64,000 nt of DNA from AP-15 sp963781215. Lineage in GTDB: Bacteria > Pseudomonadota > Alphaproteobacteria > ATCC43930 > CGMCC-115725. The position numbers were made by a program, and so were the translations under genes. The DNA is taken from positions 34,600 through 98,599 of the forward strand of contig CAWAFE010000031.1 of assembly GCA_963781215.1 (NCBI GenBank). Direction: 5' to 3'. Under the pieces are notes generated by a model. It was not told the DNA's origin and made no database searches. It worked only from the letters and a program-made list of their open reading frames with translations. Shown here piece after piece: positions 17,173 to 25,834 of the stretch; the first letter of the stretch is position 1; the number at the start of each line of letters is the position of its first letter.

Positions 17173-18462
17173 TCAGCCGTTCCCGGCGAGCACGGTTCCG
17201 GCGAAATGCAGCGACCCGCAGATCAGTACGCGCCCGGCGGCGGTTGAATTTCCCACGATGCCAGCGAGCGCGTCTGCGGCCGATGCCATTGTCGTCGCTC
17301 TGATCCCGACCGACCGGGCGGCAGCGGCGATCGCCTCGGCCGGCAGTGGATTCTGCTCGCCGGGGATCGTGACGGCCGCTAAGGCCTCGGCGAAGGGTGC
17401 CAGCGGAGCCAGGAAGCCCGCGGCGTCCTTGGTGTTCAGCATGCCTACGATCAGATACAGCGGGCGGTCGCGCCAGGCGGCGACAGCATCGGCAAGGACC
17501 GCGCCGGCGCCGGGGTTGTGTCCGCCGTCGAGCCACAATTCCCAGCCCGACGGCAGCATCCCGACGAGCGGGCCGCGACCGAGGCGCTGCAGCCGCGCCG
17601 GCCATTCGATATGGCGCAACCCGCCGGCGATCGCATCCGACGTCATCGGGAAGCCCGCGAGCTGCTCGAGGCAGGCGATGGCGGCGCCGGCGTTGACGAT
17701 CTGGTGCGCCCCAGCGAGCGATGGCAACGGCAGGTCGAGCCGCCAATGCCGGCCGGCGTAACGCATTCCCTCGCCCGCCGCCTCACACCGCCATTCGCGC
17801 TGCCAGCGGAGGAGCGGCGCGTGCAGCTCGACGGCGCGGATCGCGATGATCCGCTCGGCCTCCGGCGGCTGCGGCGCCACGACAACCGGTGTGCCGGACT
17901 TTAGGATGCCGGCCTTTTCGCCGGCGATTTGTGCGATCGTGTCGCCGAGAAAGGCTTGGTGGTCGAGCGAGATCGGGGTGATCGCGGTCACGGCCGGTCG
18001 GCAGATAACATTGGTCGCGTCGAGTCGGCCGCCGAGCCCCGTCTCCAGCAGCACGATGTCGGCCGGGGTCCGCGCGAAGGCGAGAAATGCCGCCGCGGTG
18101 GTGATCTCGAAATAAGTGATCGGCGTCCCGCCATTGACCTGCTCGCATTCCTCGAGGAGTGCGAGCAGCGCGTCCTCCCCGATCAGCCGTCCGGCGAGGC
18201 GGATGCGCTCGTGAAAGCGGACGAGATGCGGCGAGGTGTAGGCGTGGACGCGCCAGCCGCCGGCCTCGAGGCAGGAGCGCAAGGTCGCGACTGTCGAGCC
18301 CTTGCCGTTGGTGCCGGCGACATGGACGACCGGCGGCAATTTCTCCTGCGGGTTGCCGAGGGCGGCGAGCAGCCGTTCGACGCGGCCGAGCGACAGGTCG
18401 ATCAGCTTTGGGTGCAGCCGGGCGAGCCGCGCCAGGACCCGGTCGCTCGTCTCCTGGGTCAC
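17173..18462 (-). CDS. folC: Bifunctional folylpolyglutamate / dihydrofolate synthase
   Basis: This 429-residue Mur-ligase-family enzyme adds glutamate to dihydropteroate and to folates. The P-loop is AGTNGKGST (from residue 49), followed by the folate-site region TSPHLVRFHERIR and the metal/ATP strand LLETGLGGRLDATN. The DHQAFLG motif and the C-terminal WLDGGHNPGA are also present. The GTG at 18462 overlaps the accD stop (GTGA, 18459-18462), so the two are translationally coupled. This is the usual alphaproteobacterial order. Confidence 0.94.
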   Translation of the reverse strand: MTQETSDRVLARLARLHPKLIDLSLGRVERLLAALGNPQEKLPPVVHVAGTNGKGSTVATLRSCLEAGGWRVHAYTSPHLVRFHERIRLAGRLIGEDALLALLEECEQVNGGTPITYFEITTAAAFLAFARTPADIVLLETGLGGRLDATNVICRPAVTAITPISLDHQAFLGDTIAQIAGEKAGILKSGTPVVVAPQPPEAERIIAIRAVELHAPLLRWQREWRCEAAGEGMRYAGRHWRLDLPLPSLAGAHQIVNAGAAIACLEQLAGFPMTSDAIAGGLRHIEWPARLQRLGRGPLVGMLPSGWELWLDGGHNPGAGAVLADAVAAWRDRPLYLIVGMLNTKDAAGFLAPLAPFAEALAAVTIPGEQNPLPAEAIAAAARSVGIRATTMASAADALAGIVGNSTAAGRVLICGSLHFAGTVLAGNG

Positions 18463-19328
18463 GCCGCCTCCGATGGCTGTCGGTTGCGCAGGAGCCCGAG
18501 GATGCGGCCGAGGGTCGCGTTGAGCTCGGCGCGCGGCACGACGAGATCGACCATCCCGTGGTCGCGCAGATATTCGGCGCGCTGAAACCCCTCGGGCAGC
18601 TTTTCGCGGATCGTCTCCTCGATGACCCGGGCGCCGGCAAAGCCGATGACCGCACCCGGCTCGGCCAAGGTCACGTCGCCGACCATCGCGAAGGAGGCCG
18701 AGACGCCGCCCGTCGTCGGATCGGTCAACAGCACGATGTAAGGGAGTCCCGCTTCCTTGACCATGTCGGCGGCAATGATCGTGCGCGGCATCTGCATCAG
18801 CGACAAGACACCTTCCTGCATGCGGGCGCCGCCCGAGGCCGGCACCGCGATCAGCGCCGCTTCTTGCATGACGGCGAGCCTGGCGGCGGCGACCAGTGCC
18901 TCGCCGGCGGCCACACCCATCGACCCGCCCATGAACTCGAATTCGAAAGCGGCGACGACGGCGGCAATGCCGCCGATCCGGCCATGGGCCACGGCGACCG
19001 CATCGCCGCCGGGGCCGACCACCGACTGCGCTTCCTTCAGCCGGTCGCTGTAGCGCCTTCGGTCGCGAAAACGAAGCGGGTCGAGAATCGTCTTCGGCAG
19101 CTCGATGCGGGTAAAGGCGCCGTCGTCGAAGAGCAGCTTCAGGCGCAATTCGGCGCCAATGCGCAGATGGTGGCCGCAATTGCGGCAGACGTGGAGATTG
19201 GCTTCAAGCTCGCGATGAAACAGCATCTGCCCGCAGCCCGGGCATTTGCGCCAGAGATTGTCGGGCACGGCCTTTCTCGCGACGACAGCCCGAATTTTCG
19301 GCAGGACGAAGTTGGTCAACCAGCTCAT
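18459..19328 (-). CDS. accD: Acetyl-CoA carboxylase carboxyltransferase subunit beta
   Basis: The 289-residue beta subunit transfers the carboxyl group from biotin to acetyl-CoA, the first step of fatty-acid synthesis. An N-terminal zinc ribbon has C29, C32, C48 and C51. The crotonase-like carboxyltransferase fold follows, with SGGARMQEG and the oxyanion-loop region DPTTGGVSASFAMVGD. The ATG at 19328 (MSWLTNF) is chosen over a TTG three bases earlier. It starts an accD-folC operon. The trp genes that often precede accD in alphaproteobacteria are absent here. Confidence 0.96.
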   Translation of the reverse strand: MSWLTNFVLPKIRAVVARKAVPDNLWRKCPGCGQMLFHRELEANLHVCRNCGHHLRIGAELRLKLLFDDGAFTRIELPKTILDPLRFRDRRRYSDRLKEAQSVVGPGGDAVAVAHGRIGGIAAVVAAFEFEFMGGSMGVAAGEALVAAARLAVMQEAALIAVPASGGARMQEGVLSLMQMPRTIIAADMVKEAGLPYIVLLTDPTTGGVSASFAMVGDVTLAEPGAVIGFAGARVIEETIREKLPEGFQRAEYLRDHGMVDLVVPRAELNATLGRILGLLRNRQPSEAA

Positions 19329-19521
19329 CAAATTAGCCTGAAGCGAGTTTACCGGCTGAGCGTGGCGGTAATTGCCAGATCACGACAATGAAGATTGTGC
19401 GAGCTTTCGCCGTCAAGGTCTCTCCATGTTAGGCTCCGGCGATGGATGTGCCGTCCGAAACTGACGCCAGCCGGCCTCCCCGGGCGATAAAGGCATCGGA
19501 GCGCCATCTGCCCTGCCCACA

Positions 19522-20184
19522 ATGAGGGACGTTCGGTCGGGGATCGTCTTTTACCTCTGCGCTGCCGGGCTGGTCGCCGCCATGACGGTGGGTGTCTTCT
19601 TCGGGATCGGCTTTGTGCTGCTGGAGCCGACGCATCGGCCGTCGGCATCCGGCGAGGCGGCGCCCGCGATACCCATTCCTCCCCCGGCTCAGGCCGCGGA
19701 AGTGCCTGTGGTAGTGTTGGCGCCCCGCGATCTCGCACCGGTTCCCGCCGTCGCCGGGCCGCCCGCAGGCAATGCCCTCGAGCCGAAATCGACAAGGGAA
19801 CCGCAGGCGCCCTCGGCCCCGCAGAAGACGCCGATGCTGGACGCCGCTGCCCCGCCGCCGCGCCCGCCACCGTCGCCGGCGCGCCGTCCGGATGCGGCCC
19901 CGGCGGAGGTCGTCTCGCTGGTCGAGCACGGCGACAGTTACCTTCGCGACGGCGATGTCGCGACGGCAAGGGTGCTATACGGGCGCGCTGCCGACGCCGG
20001 GGACGGAATGGCCGCGCTGCGGATGGGGGCAACCTACGATCCTGCGTTTCTCGGGCGCGGGGCGCTGCGCGACGTGCGCGGCGACCCGGCCGAGGCGCGC
20101 TCGTGGTATCGCCGGGCCCGCGACCTTGGCGTCGCCGAGGCCGATCTTCGGCTGAAGCGCCTGGAGCCGAAGCCGGCGCGCTAG
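19522..20184 (+). CDS. Membrane-anchored Sel1/TPR-like protein with Pro-rich linker
   Basis: A 220-residue protein with one N-terminal membrane helix (GIVFYLCAAGLVAAMTVGVF). A long Pro/Ala-rich disordered linker (about 40-133) leads to a C-terminal Sel1-like pair of helices (VEHGDSYLRDGDVATARVLY and AEARSWYRRARDLGVAEAD). The layout suggests a protein anchored in the inner membrane that reaches into the periplasm and binds a partner. It is divergent from accD across a 193-bp gap. The specific role is unknown. Confidence 0.7.
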   Translation: MRDVRSGIVFYLCAAGLVAAMTVGVFFGIGFVLLEPTHRPSASGEAAPAIPIPPPAQAAEVPVVVLAPRDLAPVPAVAGPPAGNALEPKSTREPQAPSAPQKTPMLDAAAPPPRPPPSPARRPDAAPAEVVSLVEHGDSYLRDGDVATARVLYGRAADAGDGMAALRMGATYDPAFLGRGALRDVRGDPAEARSWYRRARDLGVAEADLRLKRLEPKPAR

Positions 20185-20281
20185 GTGGTCACAGAGCCTG
20201 GAGCAAAGCCGCGGGCGGGATCGCGAGAGCGAGGCCGAGGCCGGGCAGGGGAAGACGTCGCGCGGTTACGATACCACCGCT

Positions 20282-20677
20282 TCAACGGGGCGGCGGACGG
20301 GCGGATATGTCTCCTGGTCGGTAGAAGAGCGCGAGCTTTAGGCTTTCGGCGATCCTTTCCGCCTTGGCCGAGAATTGCGCCGCCACACCTGGGTCAAACA
20401 CTTCCGAGGCGGTCTCGCGCCACATTCGGAGCCAGCGGTCGAAGAACGGCGCTTCGATCGGGTGTTTCAAATGCGCGGCCATCGGATTGCCCTTGTAGCG
20501 CCGGGAGGTGAGCATCACCGACGACCAGAAATCCGCCAGCGTGGCAAGGTGCGCGTCCCAGTCGTCGACGGCCCGGTCGAACACCGGTCCGATCACCGGA
20601 TCGCGGCGAGCCTTTGCATAAAACCGATCGACCAGAACGCGGATATCCGCCTCGGTGATCTCGTTGGGCCCGGTCAT
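20282..20677 (-). CDS. Group III truncated hemoglobin
   Basis: A 131-residue globin of the trHb3 class. It has the EADIRVLVDRFYAKARRDP N-terminus and the PVIGPVFDRAV loop. The helical core contains LADFWSSVMLTSRRYKGNP and HLKHPIEAPFFDRWL, with a proximal-type His in the latter region. Such globins bind O2 or NO and are linked to NO or peroxide detoxification. Its ATG overlaps the stop of the PAS gene (ATGA), so the two proteins are made together, which hints that the globin is tied to a sensing role. Confidence 0.9.
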   Translation of the reverse strand: MTGPNEITEADIRVLVDRFYAKARRDPVIGPVFDRAVDDWDAHLATLADFWSSVMLTSRRYKGNPMAAHLKHPIEAPFFDRWLRMWRETASEVFDPGVAAQFSAKAERIAESLKLALFYRPGDISARPPPR

Positions 20678-21111
20678 CCGGGCGCCCGTTCTGTCTTTAG
20701 AGCCGCGATTTCCCGCCGCAGGGCCCGCATTTCCTCGAAGCGAGCGGTCGCGTCGCGCAGAAAGGCGGCGATCCCCAGCATCGTGCCGTCGCGGTCCCGC
20801 ATCGGCAGGACCGTGAATTCGATCGAGAGGCGTGCGCCGTTTTTAGTCGCCGCCGGGACGGAAAGCGTTTCACCGACGCCGTAGCGGCTCGTCCCGCCGC
20901 GCATGACCCGGTCGTAGCCTTCCCAATGCCGCGCCCGCAGCCGCTCGGGAATGATCAGGTCGAGCGACTGGCCCAGCGCCTCCTCGGCGGTGAAGCCGAA
21001 AATGCGTGTCGCCGCCTCGTTCCACAGCCGTACGACACCGCCGGCGTCGGCATAGACCACCGCATCGGGGCAGTCGCGGATCAGGCGCTCCAACAGCTGC
21101 TGGTCATCCAT
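20674..21111 (-). CDS. PAS-domain sensor protein
   Basis: A 145-residue protein made almost wholly of one PAS domain (residues about 5-125). DAVVYADAGGVVRLWNEAAT, FGFTAEEALGQ and FLRDATARFEEMRALR are typical of small-molecule-sensing PAS folds. A short coiled-coil C-terminal helix has no attached kinase, cyclase or DNA-binding output. It probably signals by protein-protein contact. The start is ATG 21111; ATG 21123 is an alternative. It is coupled to the downstream globin gene. Confidence 0.85.
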   Translation of the reverse strand: MDDQQLLERLIRDCPDAVVYADAGGVVRLWNEAATRIFGFTAEEALGQSLDLIIPERLRARHWEGYDRVMRGGTSRYGVGETLSVPAATKNGARLSIEFTVLPMRDRDGTMLGIAAFLRDATARFEEMRALRREIAALKTERAPG

Positions 21112-21273
21112 GGAAGGTCTCATACGGGGTGATGCGGTCGATGGTGATAGTGGGGCGGGAGATCGCCGGCATCAACCGCCGCGGGTAGGGCGAAATGGCA
21201 CTCCTTGTTGCTTGGCGCCCTCCGGCGTAACACTTGTGGCCGGGAGCGCCGCCAACGCCGACGGGAGCGAACC

Positions 21274-22239
21274 ATGGCTCTGCATACCAAGCTCACCCGG
21301 AGACTGGGGATCGAGCACCCGGTCCTGCTCGCGCCGATGGGCACTGCCGCGGGCGGCAGGCTCGCGGCAGCGGTTAGCGGCGCCGGTGGGCTCGGGTTGA
21401 TCGGCGGCGCCTATGGTGACGGCGAGGTGCTGGAGCGCGAGTTTGCCGCTGCCGGCAATACCCGCGTCGGCTGCGGCTTTATCACCTGGGGGCTCGCCCG
21501 CCGGCCCGAGGCGCTCGAAGAGGCGATCGGCCATGCGCCGGCGGCGATCATGCTGTCCTTCGGTGATGCCGGGCCGTTTCTGCCGGCGGTGCGGGCGGCG
21601 GGCATCACCGCGATCTGCCAGGTGCAGACCCTGCGGCAGGCCCACGAGGTTTTGCAGCAGGGCGCCGACATCATCGTCGCGCAAGGCACCGAAGCCGGCG
21701 GGCACGGCGCGGTCCGGGCCACCTTTCCGCTGGTGCCCGCGGTCGCCGACATGGCCGCGCGCTCCGGGCGTGACGTCGTCGTCGTCGCGGCCGGTGGCAT
21801 CGCCGACGGCAGGGGTCTTGCCGCCGCGTTGATGCTGGGCGCCGACGGCGTCCTGATGGGCAGCCGGTTCTATGCCGCCGACGAATCCCTGGCGCATCCG
21901 GCGGCCAAGGCACGTGTCGTCGCCGGCGCCGGCGACGACACCTTTCGCACCACGGTGTTCGACCGGGCGCGCGGCGTCGACTGGCCGACCTATTACACCG
22001 GCCGCGCGCTGTCGAACAATTTCGGGAAGAGATGGCACGGCCGCGAGGAAGCGCTCGAAGCCGAAGTCGAGACCGAGCGCGCGCGCTACGCCGCGGCCGC
22101 GGCGGCCGGGGATTTCGACACCGCGGTGGTCTATACCGGCGAGGGGATCGACATGATCCATGCGATCGAGCCGGCTGCCGCCATCCTCAGCCGGGTGGTC
22201 GCCGGAGCCGAAGCCGCCCTCGCTCGGCGCTTCGACTGA
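21274..22239 (+). CDS. Nitronate monooxygenase (2-nitropropane dioxygenase family)
   Basis: An FMN-binding TIM-barrel enzyme of 321 residues that oxidises alkyl nitronates, or acts as an enoyl reductase-like flavoprotein in some relatives. Visible features are the N-terminal HPVLLAPMGTAAGGRLAAA, the GGHG motif in AQGTEAGGHGA carrying the conserved His, and the FMN phosphate loop AAGGIADGRG and GADGVLMGSRF. ATG 21274 is the first start beginning at the conserved core. The small membrane peptide gene follows by 37 bp. Confidence 0.9.
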   Translation: MALHTKLTRRLGIEHPVLLAPMGTAAGGRLAAAVSGAGGLGLIGGAYGDGEVLEREFAAAGNTRVGCGFITWGLARRPEALEEAIGHAPAAIMLSFGDAGPFLPAVRAAGITAICQVQTLRQAHEVLQQGADIIVAQGTEAGGHGAVRATFPLVPAVADMAARSGRDVVVVAAGGIADGRGLAAALMLGADGVLMGSRFYAADESLAHPAAKARVVAGAGDDTFRTTVFDRARGVDWPTYYTGRALSNNFGKRWHGREEALEAEVETERARYAAAAAAGDFDTAVVYTGEGIDMIHAIEPAAAILSRVVAGAEAALARRFD

Positions 22240-22276
22240 ACCGGCAGCCGCCGAAGGCCGCACAGGAGCACCGGAT

Positions 22277-22456
22277 GTGGATCGCTGGGTAATCCTCCAT
22301 TGGTTCGAGCTGAGCACCCTGGTGCTGCTTTGCCTCAACCTGTGGTTTGTGTCTTCGGTCTTGAGCGCGCTAAAGGAGACCAACCGCTGGCTTTCCTTCC
22401 TCTCCAGCATCCCTTGGGATCAGACACGCGGACCGACCAGCCCGAACGAACGCTGA
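22277..22456 (+). CDS. 59-residue single-pass membrane peptide
   Basis: A short frame starting at GTG 22277, placed 7 nt after AGGAGC. It encodes MDRWVILHWFELSTLVLLCL and continues through a hydrophobic stretch to a polar tail (SIPWDQTRGPTSPNER). One transmembrane helix is expected. It lies 37 bp after the nitronate monooxygenase gene on the same strand and may share its transcript. No family is recognised. Confidence 0.55.
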   Translation: MDRWVILHWFELSTLVLLCLNLWFVSSVLSALKETNRWLSFLSSIPWDQTRGPTSPNER

Positions 22457-22510
22457 CGGATGCGGCTGGTGCCTTGATCCGAAAGTTCACGATATCAAAC
22501 AATTCGCTGT

Positions 22511-22560
22511 CCGGGCGAAAGCCGGAACCCATTTCCGCCATAGATGCCGGCTTTCACCGG
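22511..22560. repeat. Inverted repeat downstream of the cyclase gene
   Basis: The arms are CCGGGCGAAAGCCGG (22511-22525) and CCGGCTTTCACCGG (22547-22560), separated by 21 bases. The second is nearly the reverse complement of the first. The sequence resembles the dispersed palindromic elements also seen near 15.2 kb and 30.2 kb. It lies between the convergent ends of the 59-residue peptide gene and the cyclase gene and could end transcription from either side. Confidence 0.6.
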
Positions 22561-22593
22561 CAAGGCGAGAGAGTCTCGCCGACAACACTCGAG

Positions 22594-23850
22594 CTATTCC
22601 GGCAGGCCGAACACTTCTTCGGGTTGACGCAGGCCGCGGACCGGGTGAAACCCCAGGGAAACGAGCGGGCGGGGACAAATCTCGGCGAAGGCGCGCGAGG
22701 TCAAAAGCGGGCGCGCGAGCCGCTTGGTCAGGCCTTCGATGCGCGAGGCTAGGTTGACCGCGGGGCCGATGACAGTGAAGTCGAGCCGATCGACGGCGCC
22801 GACATTGCCGTAGCTGACCTCGCCCAAATGCAACCCGATGCCGGTGCGCAGCTCGGTGCGGTCGCTGTCCCGGCGCGCTTCGTTGAGCAAGGCGAGCCGA
22901 TCCAGCCCCGCCGTCGCCGCGCCGAGCGCGCGCAGGCTCGACGGCGCGAAATCCTCGTCGTCGTCTGCCGGGAAGATCGCCAGCAGGCCGTCGCCCATGA
23001 ATTTGAGGACCTCGCCTTTGTGCTCCGCGACCGCCGAGACGATCGCGTCGAAATAATCGTCGAGCAATTTGATTACGTCGTCGCCGGGTAGGCGGTCGGA
23101 CAAGCCGGTGAAATTGCGCATATCGGTGATCATGACCACCGCGCGCAGCCGCTCGCCCTGTGCCCGCTGGATCTGCCCGGCCAAAATCCGGTGCCCGGCC
23201 TGGGGCCCGAGATAGGTGTCGAGCAGATTGGCGCTGATCCGGCGCACCGCACGGGTCTCGGCAATGGCGGCGAGCGCCGGGTTGATGTCCTCGAGCTTGG
23301 CGATATCGGTCTCGCTGAACCCGTCGGGCCGGTCGGTCGTCCAGGTCACCACCGGAAACCGGCGGAAGGTGCGGTTGAGCGCGAGTGCCACATATTCGGT
23401 GCCGCCTTCCTTGGCGAGCCGAGACAGCAGTGGGTAGTCGCCGGCGTCGCGATCGAGGCGGCGGCGGAACGGCGTGCCGCGCTCGATCGTCGCGCGGATC
23501 GGGCTCTGCAGATATTCGTCGGTCGCTTCGGAGCCGTGCAGGATGCGGTATTCCTCGATCAGCTTGCGCTCGCGCCACCAGCGCACGCCAATGCCGCGAA
23601 TCTGCGGATGCAAGGTGCCGAAATAGAGGGTGGCGCGCCACAGCCGCACGCCGTCGCCAAGGAGCCGCCAGCACAGCTCGTCGAACAGCTCGACCTCGCT
23701 GTCGATGTGCGGGCCCTCGGTCAGGATCCAGCGCGCGACCTGCCCACCCAATATCGGCGCGCCGAGCCCGCTGTAAGCGCCCTCGATGCGGAAGAAATCA
23801 TCGTCGCTGGTTGCCGGCGCGGGGGCGGTCAGGGGCGGGCTCGTATCCAT
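22594..23850 (-). CDS. Class III adenylate cyclase
   Basis: A 418-residue soluble cyclase making cAMP from ATP. The N-terminal half (about 20-200) has no named domain but matches the region common in alphaproteobacterial cyclases (WRLLGDGVRLWRATLYFGTL, IRGIGVRWWR). The catalytic domain begins about residue 234. Metal-binding aspartates are D243 (ITDMRNFTG) and D287 (FMGDG), the adenine-selecting Lys is K283, and the transition-state Asn/Arg lie in VIGPAVNLASRIE. The ATG at 23850 is chosen; an in-frame ATG at 23937 adds 29 unconserved residues. It is divergent from the gamma-glutamyltransferase gene. Confidence 0.9.
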   Translation of the reverse strand: MDTSPPLTAPAPATSDDDFFRIEGAYSGLGAPILGGQVARWILTEGPHIDSEVELFDELCWRLLGDGVRLWRATLYFGTLHPQIRGIGVRWWRERKLIEEYRILHGSEATDEYLQSPIRATIERGTPFRRRLDRDAGDYPLLSRLAKEGGTEYVALALNRTFRRFPVVTWTTDRPDGFSETDIAKLEDINPALAAIAETRAVRRISANLLDTYLGPQAGHRILAGQIQRAQGERLRAVVMITDMRNFTGLSDRLPGDDVIKLLDDYFDAIVSAVAEHKGEVLKFMGDGLLAIFPADDDEDFAPSSLRALGAATAGLDRLALLNEARRDSDRTELRTGIGLHLGEVSYGNVGAVDRLDFTVIGPAVNLASRIEGLTKRLARPLLTSRAFAEICPRPLVSLGFHPVRGLRQPEEVFGLPE

Positions 23851-23991
23851 CGACGCAACATCGGGGTGGGCGCGCCCAAAGGCGTCCGGCACGCGATAAA
23901 TAGGCGCCCTACCCGCCGATTGCGACGGGTTGCACATTCCCTTGGGTCGTGGCGTGGTCTAACCTGCCGATCGCCCTTCCGGAGAATAGCG

Positions 23992-25800
23992 ATGCCCGGC
24001 TTTACCACCAGACCTGAGATCCGCGGCACCTTCGGCGTCGTCGCCTCCACGCACTGGCTGGCCTCTTCGGTCGGCATGAGCATGCTGGAGAAGGGCGGCA
24101 ACGCCTTCGACGCCGCGGCCGCGGCGGGCTTCACGTTGCAGGTGGTCGAGCCGCATTTGAACGGCCCGCTGGGCGAGGCGCCGATCCTCGTCTGGAGCGA
24201 GGCCGACCGCCGCTGCGACGTGATCTGCGGCCAGGGCGTGGCGCCGGCTGCCGCGACGATCGGCCGCTTTCGCGACCTCGGCCTCGACCTGATCCCCGGC
24301 ACCGGACTGCTCGCCGCCTCGGTTCCGGCTGCGTTCGACGCCTGGATGCGGCTCCTGCTCGATCACGGGACGATGCCGCTCGGCGACATCCTGGCCCCGG
24401 CGATCGGCTATGCCGAAAACGGCTATCCGGCGGTCGCCCGCATCGGCGAGACGATCGCCGTGATGGCCGAGATGTTCCGCCGCGAATGGCCGAGTTCGGC
24501 CGCCGTCTATCTACCGAACGGCGCGCCGCCGGCGCCGGGGCGGCTCTTCCGCAACCGGGCACTGGCCCAAACCTACCGCCGCGTCCTCGCCGAGGCCGCT
24601 AATGGCGGCCGCGAAGGGCAGATCGAGCGTGCGCGGGCGGCCTGGTATCGCGGCTTTGTCGCCGAGGCGATCGACCGCTTCTGCCGCACCGAGATGGTGC
24701 TCGACGCCTCAGGGCGGCGTCACGGCGGCCTCTTGACCGGCGACGACCTCGCGCGCTGGCAGGCTCCGGTCGAGGCGCCGCTGACCTTCGATTACCGCGG
24801 CTGGACCGTCGCCAAAGGCGGCCCGTGGAGCCAGGGTCCGGTATTGCTGCAGACCCTGGCGCTGCTGCAGGGCTTCGACCTCGACGGTCTCGACCCGCTC
24901 GGGGCCGACTTCGTCCATCTCGTCACCGAATGCATGAAGCTCGCCTTTGCTGACCGGGAGGCCTGGTACGGCGATCCCGACTTTGTCGACGTGCCGATGG
25001 CGACCTTGCTCGGCGCCGCCTACAATGATGCGAGGCGCAAGCTGGTTGGCGAGCATGCCTCGCTCGAATTGCGGCCAGGCGGCCCCAACGGTCGCTTGCC
25101 GCGGGTGCTCGCCGGCAGGCTCGGAGCGGAGATTAGCGGTGCCGGGCTCGGCGAGCCGACCGTCGGCGGCGTCGGCGAGCCTACGGTCGGCGCACAAGGA
25201 ATGGTCGCCGGCGACACCTGCCATGTCGATGTCGTCGACCGCTGGGGCAACATGGTCTCGGCGACGCCGAGCGGCGGCTGGCTGCAAAGCTCGCCGGTGA
25301 TCCCCGAGCTCGGGTTCTGCCTCGGCACCCGCGGCCAGATGTTCTGGCTAGAGGACGGGCTGCCGGCGAGCCTCACCCCCGGCAAGCGGCCGCGCACCAC
25401 CTTGTCGCCGTCGATGGCGTTCAAGGACGGGGAGCCGTACCTCGCTTTCGGTACGCCGGGCGGCGACCAGCAGGACCAATGGTCGGCGCTGCTGCTGCTG
25501 CACCACATCCACCACGGCATGAACCTGCAGGAGGCGATCGACTGCCCGGCTTTCCACACCGAGCACATGCCGAGCTCGTTTTATCCGCGCGCCGCCCAGC
25601 CCGGCCTCTTGGCGCTGGAAAGCCGCATTCCCGAGGCGACGCGCAACGCGCTCGCCCGGCGCGGCCACCGTCTGCGGGTTGGCGATCCCTGGTCCGAAGG
25701 CCGCCTCTCCGGCTGTGCCCGCGAGCGCACTCCCGAGGGCACCGTGCTCAAGGCGGCCGCCAACCCGCGCGGCATGCAGGGCTACGCCGTCGGGCGGTAG
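23992..25800 (+). CDS. Gamma-glutamyltransferase family protein
   Basis: An Ntn-hydrolase of 602 residues related to gamma-glutamyltranspeptidase. The N-terminal part has MLEKGGNAFDAAAAAGF. The autoprocessing nucleophile is Thr409 in AGDTCHVDVVD, so the precursor should split into large and small chains. The small chain carries the WLEDGLPASLTPGKRPRTT and FGTPGGDQQDQ motifs. No signal peptide is visible, unlike the periplasmic glutathione-degrading enzymes. A cytoplasmic amidase or cephalosporin-acylase-like activity is possible. Just before Thr409 the sequence GEPTVG is duplicated in tandem. Confidence 0.88.
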   Translation: MPGFTTRPEIRGTFGVVASTHWLASSVGMSMLEKGGNAFDAAAAAGFTLQVVEPHLNGPLGEAPILVWSEADRRCDVICGQGVAPAAATIGRFRDLGLDLIPGTGLLAASVPAAFDAWMRLLLDHGTMPLGDILAPAIGYAENGYPAVARIGETIAVMAEMFRREWPSSAAVYLPNGAPPAPGRLFRNRALAQTYRRVLAEAANGGREGQIERARAAWYRGFVAEAIDRFCRTEMVLDASGRRHGGLLTGDDLARWQAPVEAPLTFDYRGWTVAKGGPWSQGPVLLQTLALLQGFDLDGLDPLGADFVHLVTECMKLAFADREAWYGDPDFVDVPMATLLGAAYNDARRKLVGEHASLELRPGGPNGRLPRVLAGRLGAEISGAGLGEPTVGGVGEPTVGAQGMVAGDTCHVDVVDRWGNMVSATPSGGWLQSSPVIPELGFCLGTRGQMFWLEDGLPASLTPGKRPRTTLSPSMAFKDGEPYLAFGTPGGDQQDQWSALLLLHHIHHGMNLQEAIDCPAFHTEHMPSSFYPRAAQPGLLALESRIPEATRNALARRGHRLRVGDPWSEGRLSGCARERTPEGTVLKAAANPRGMQGYAVGR

Positions 25801-25834
25801 AACGGGCGATCTGCGGGGAATCGAGGAGAGGCAG

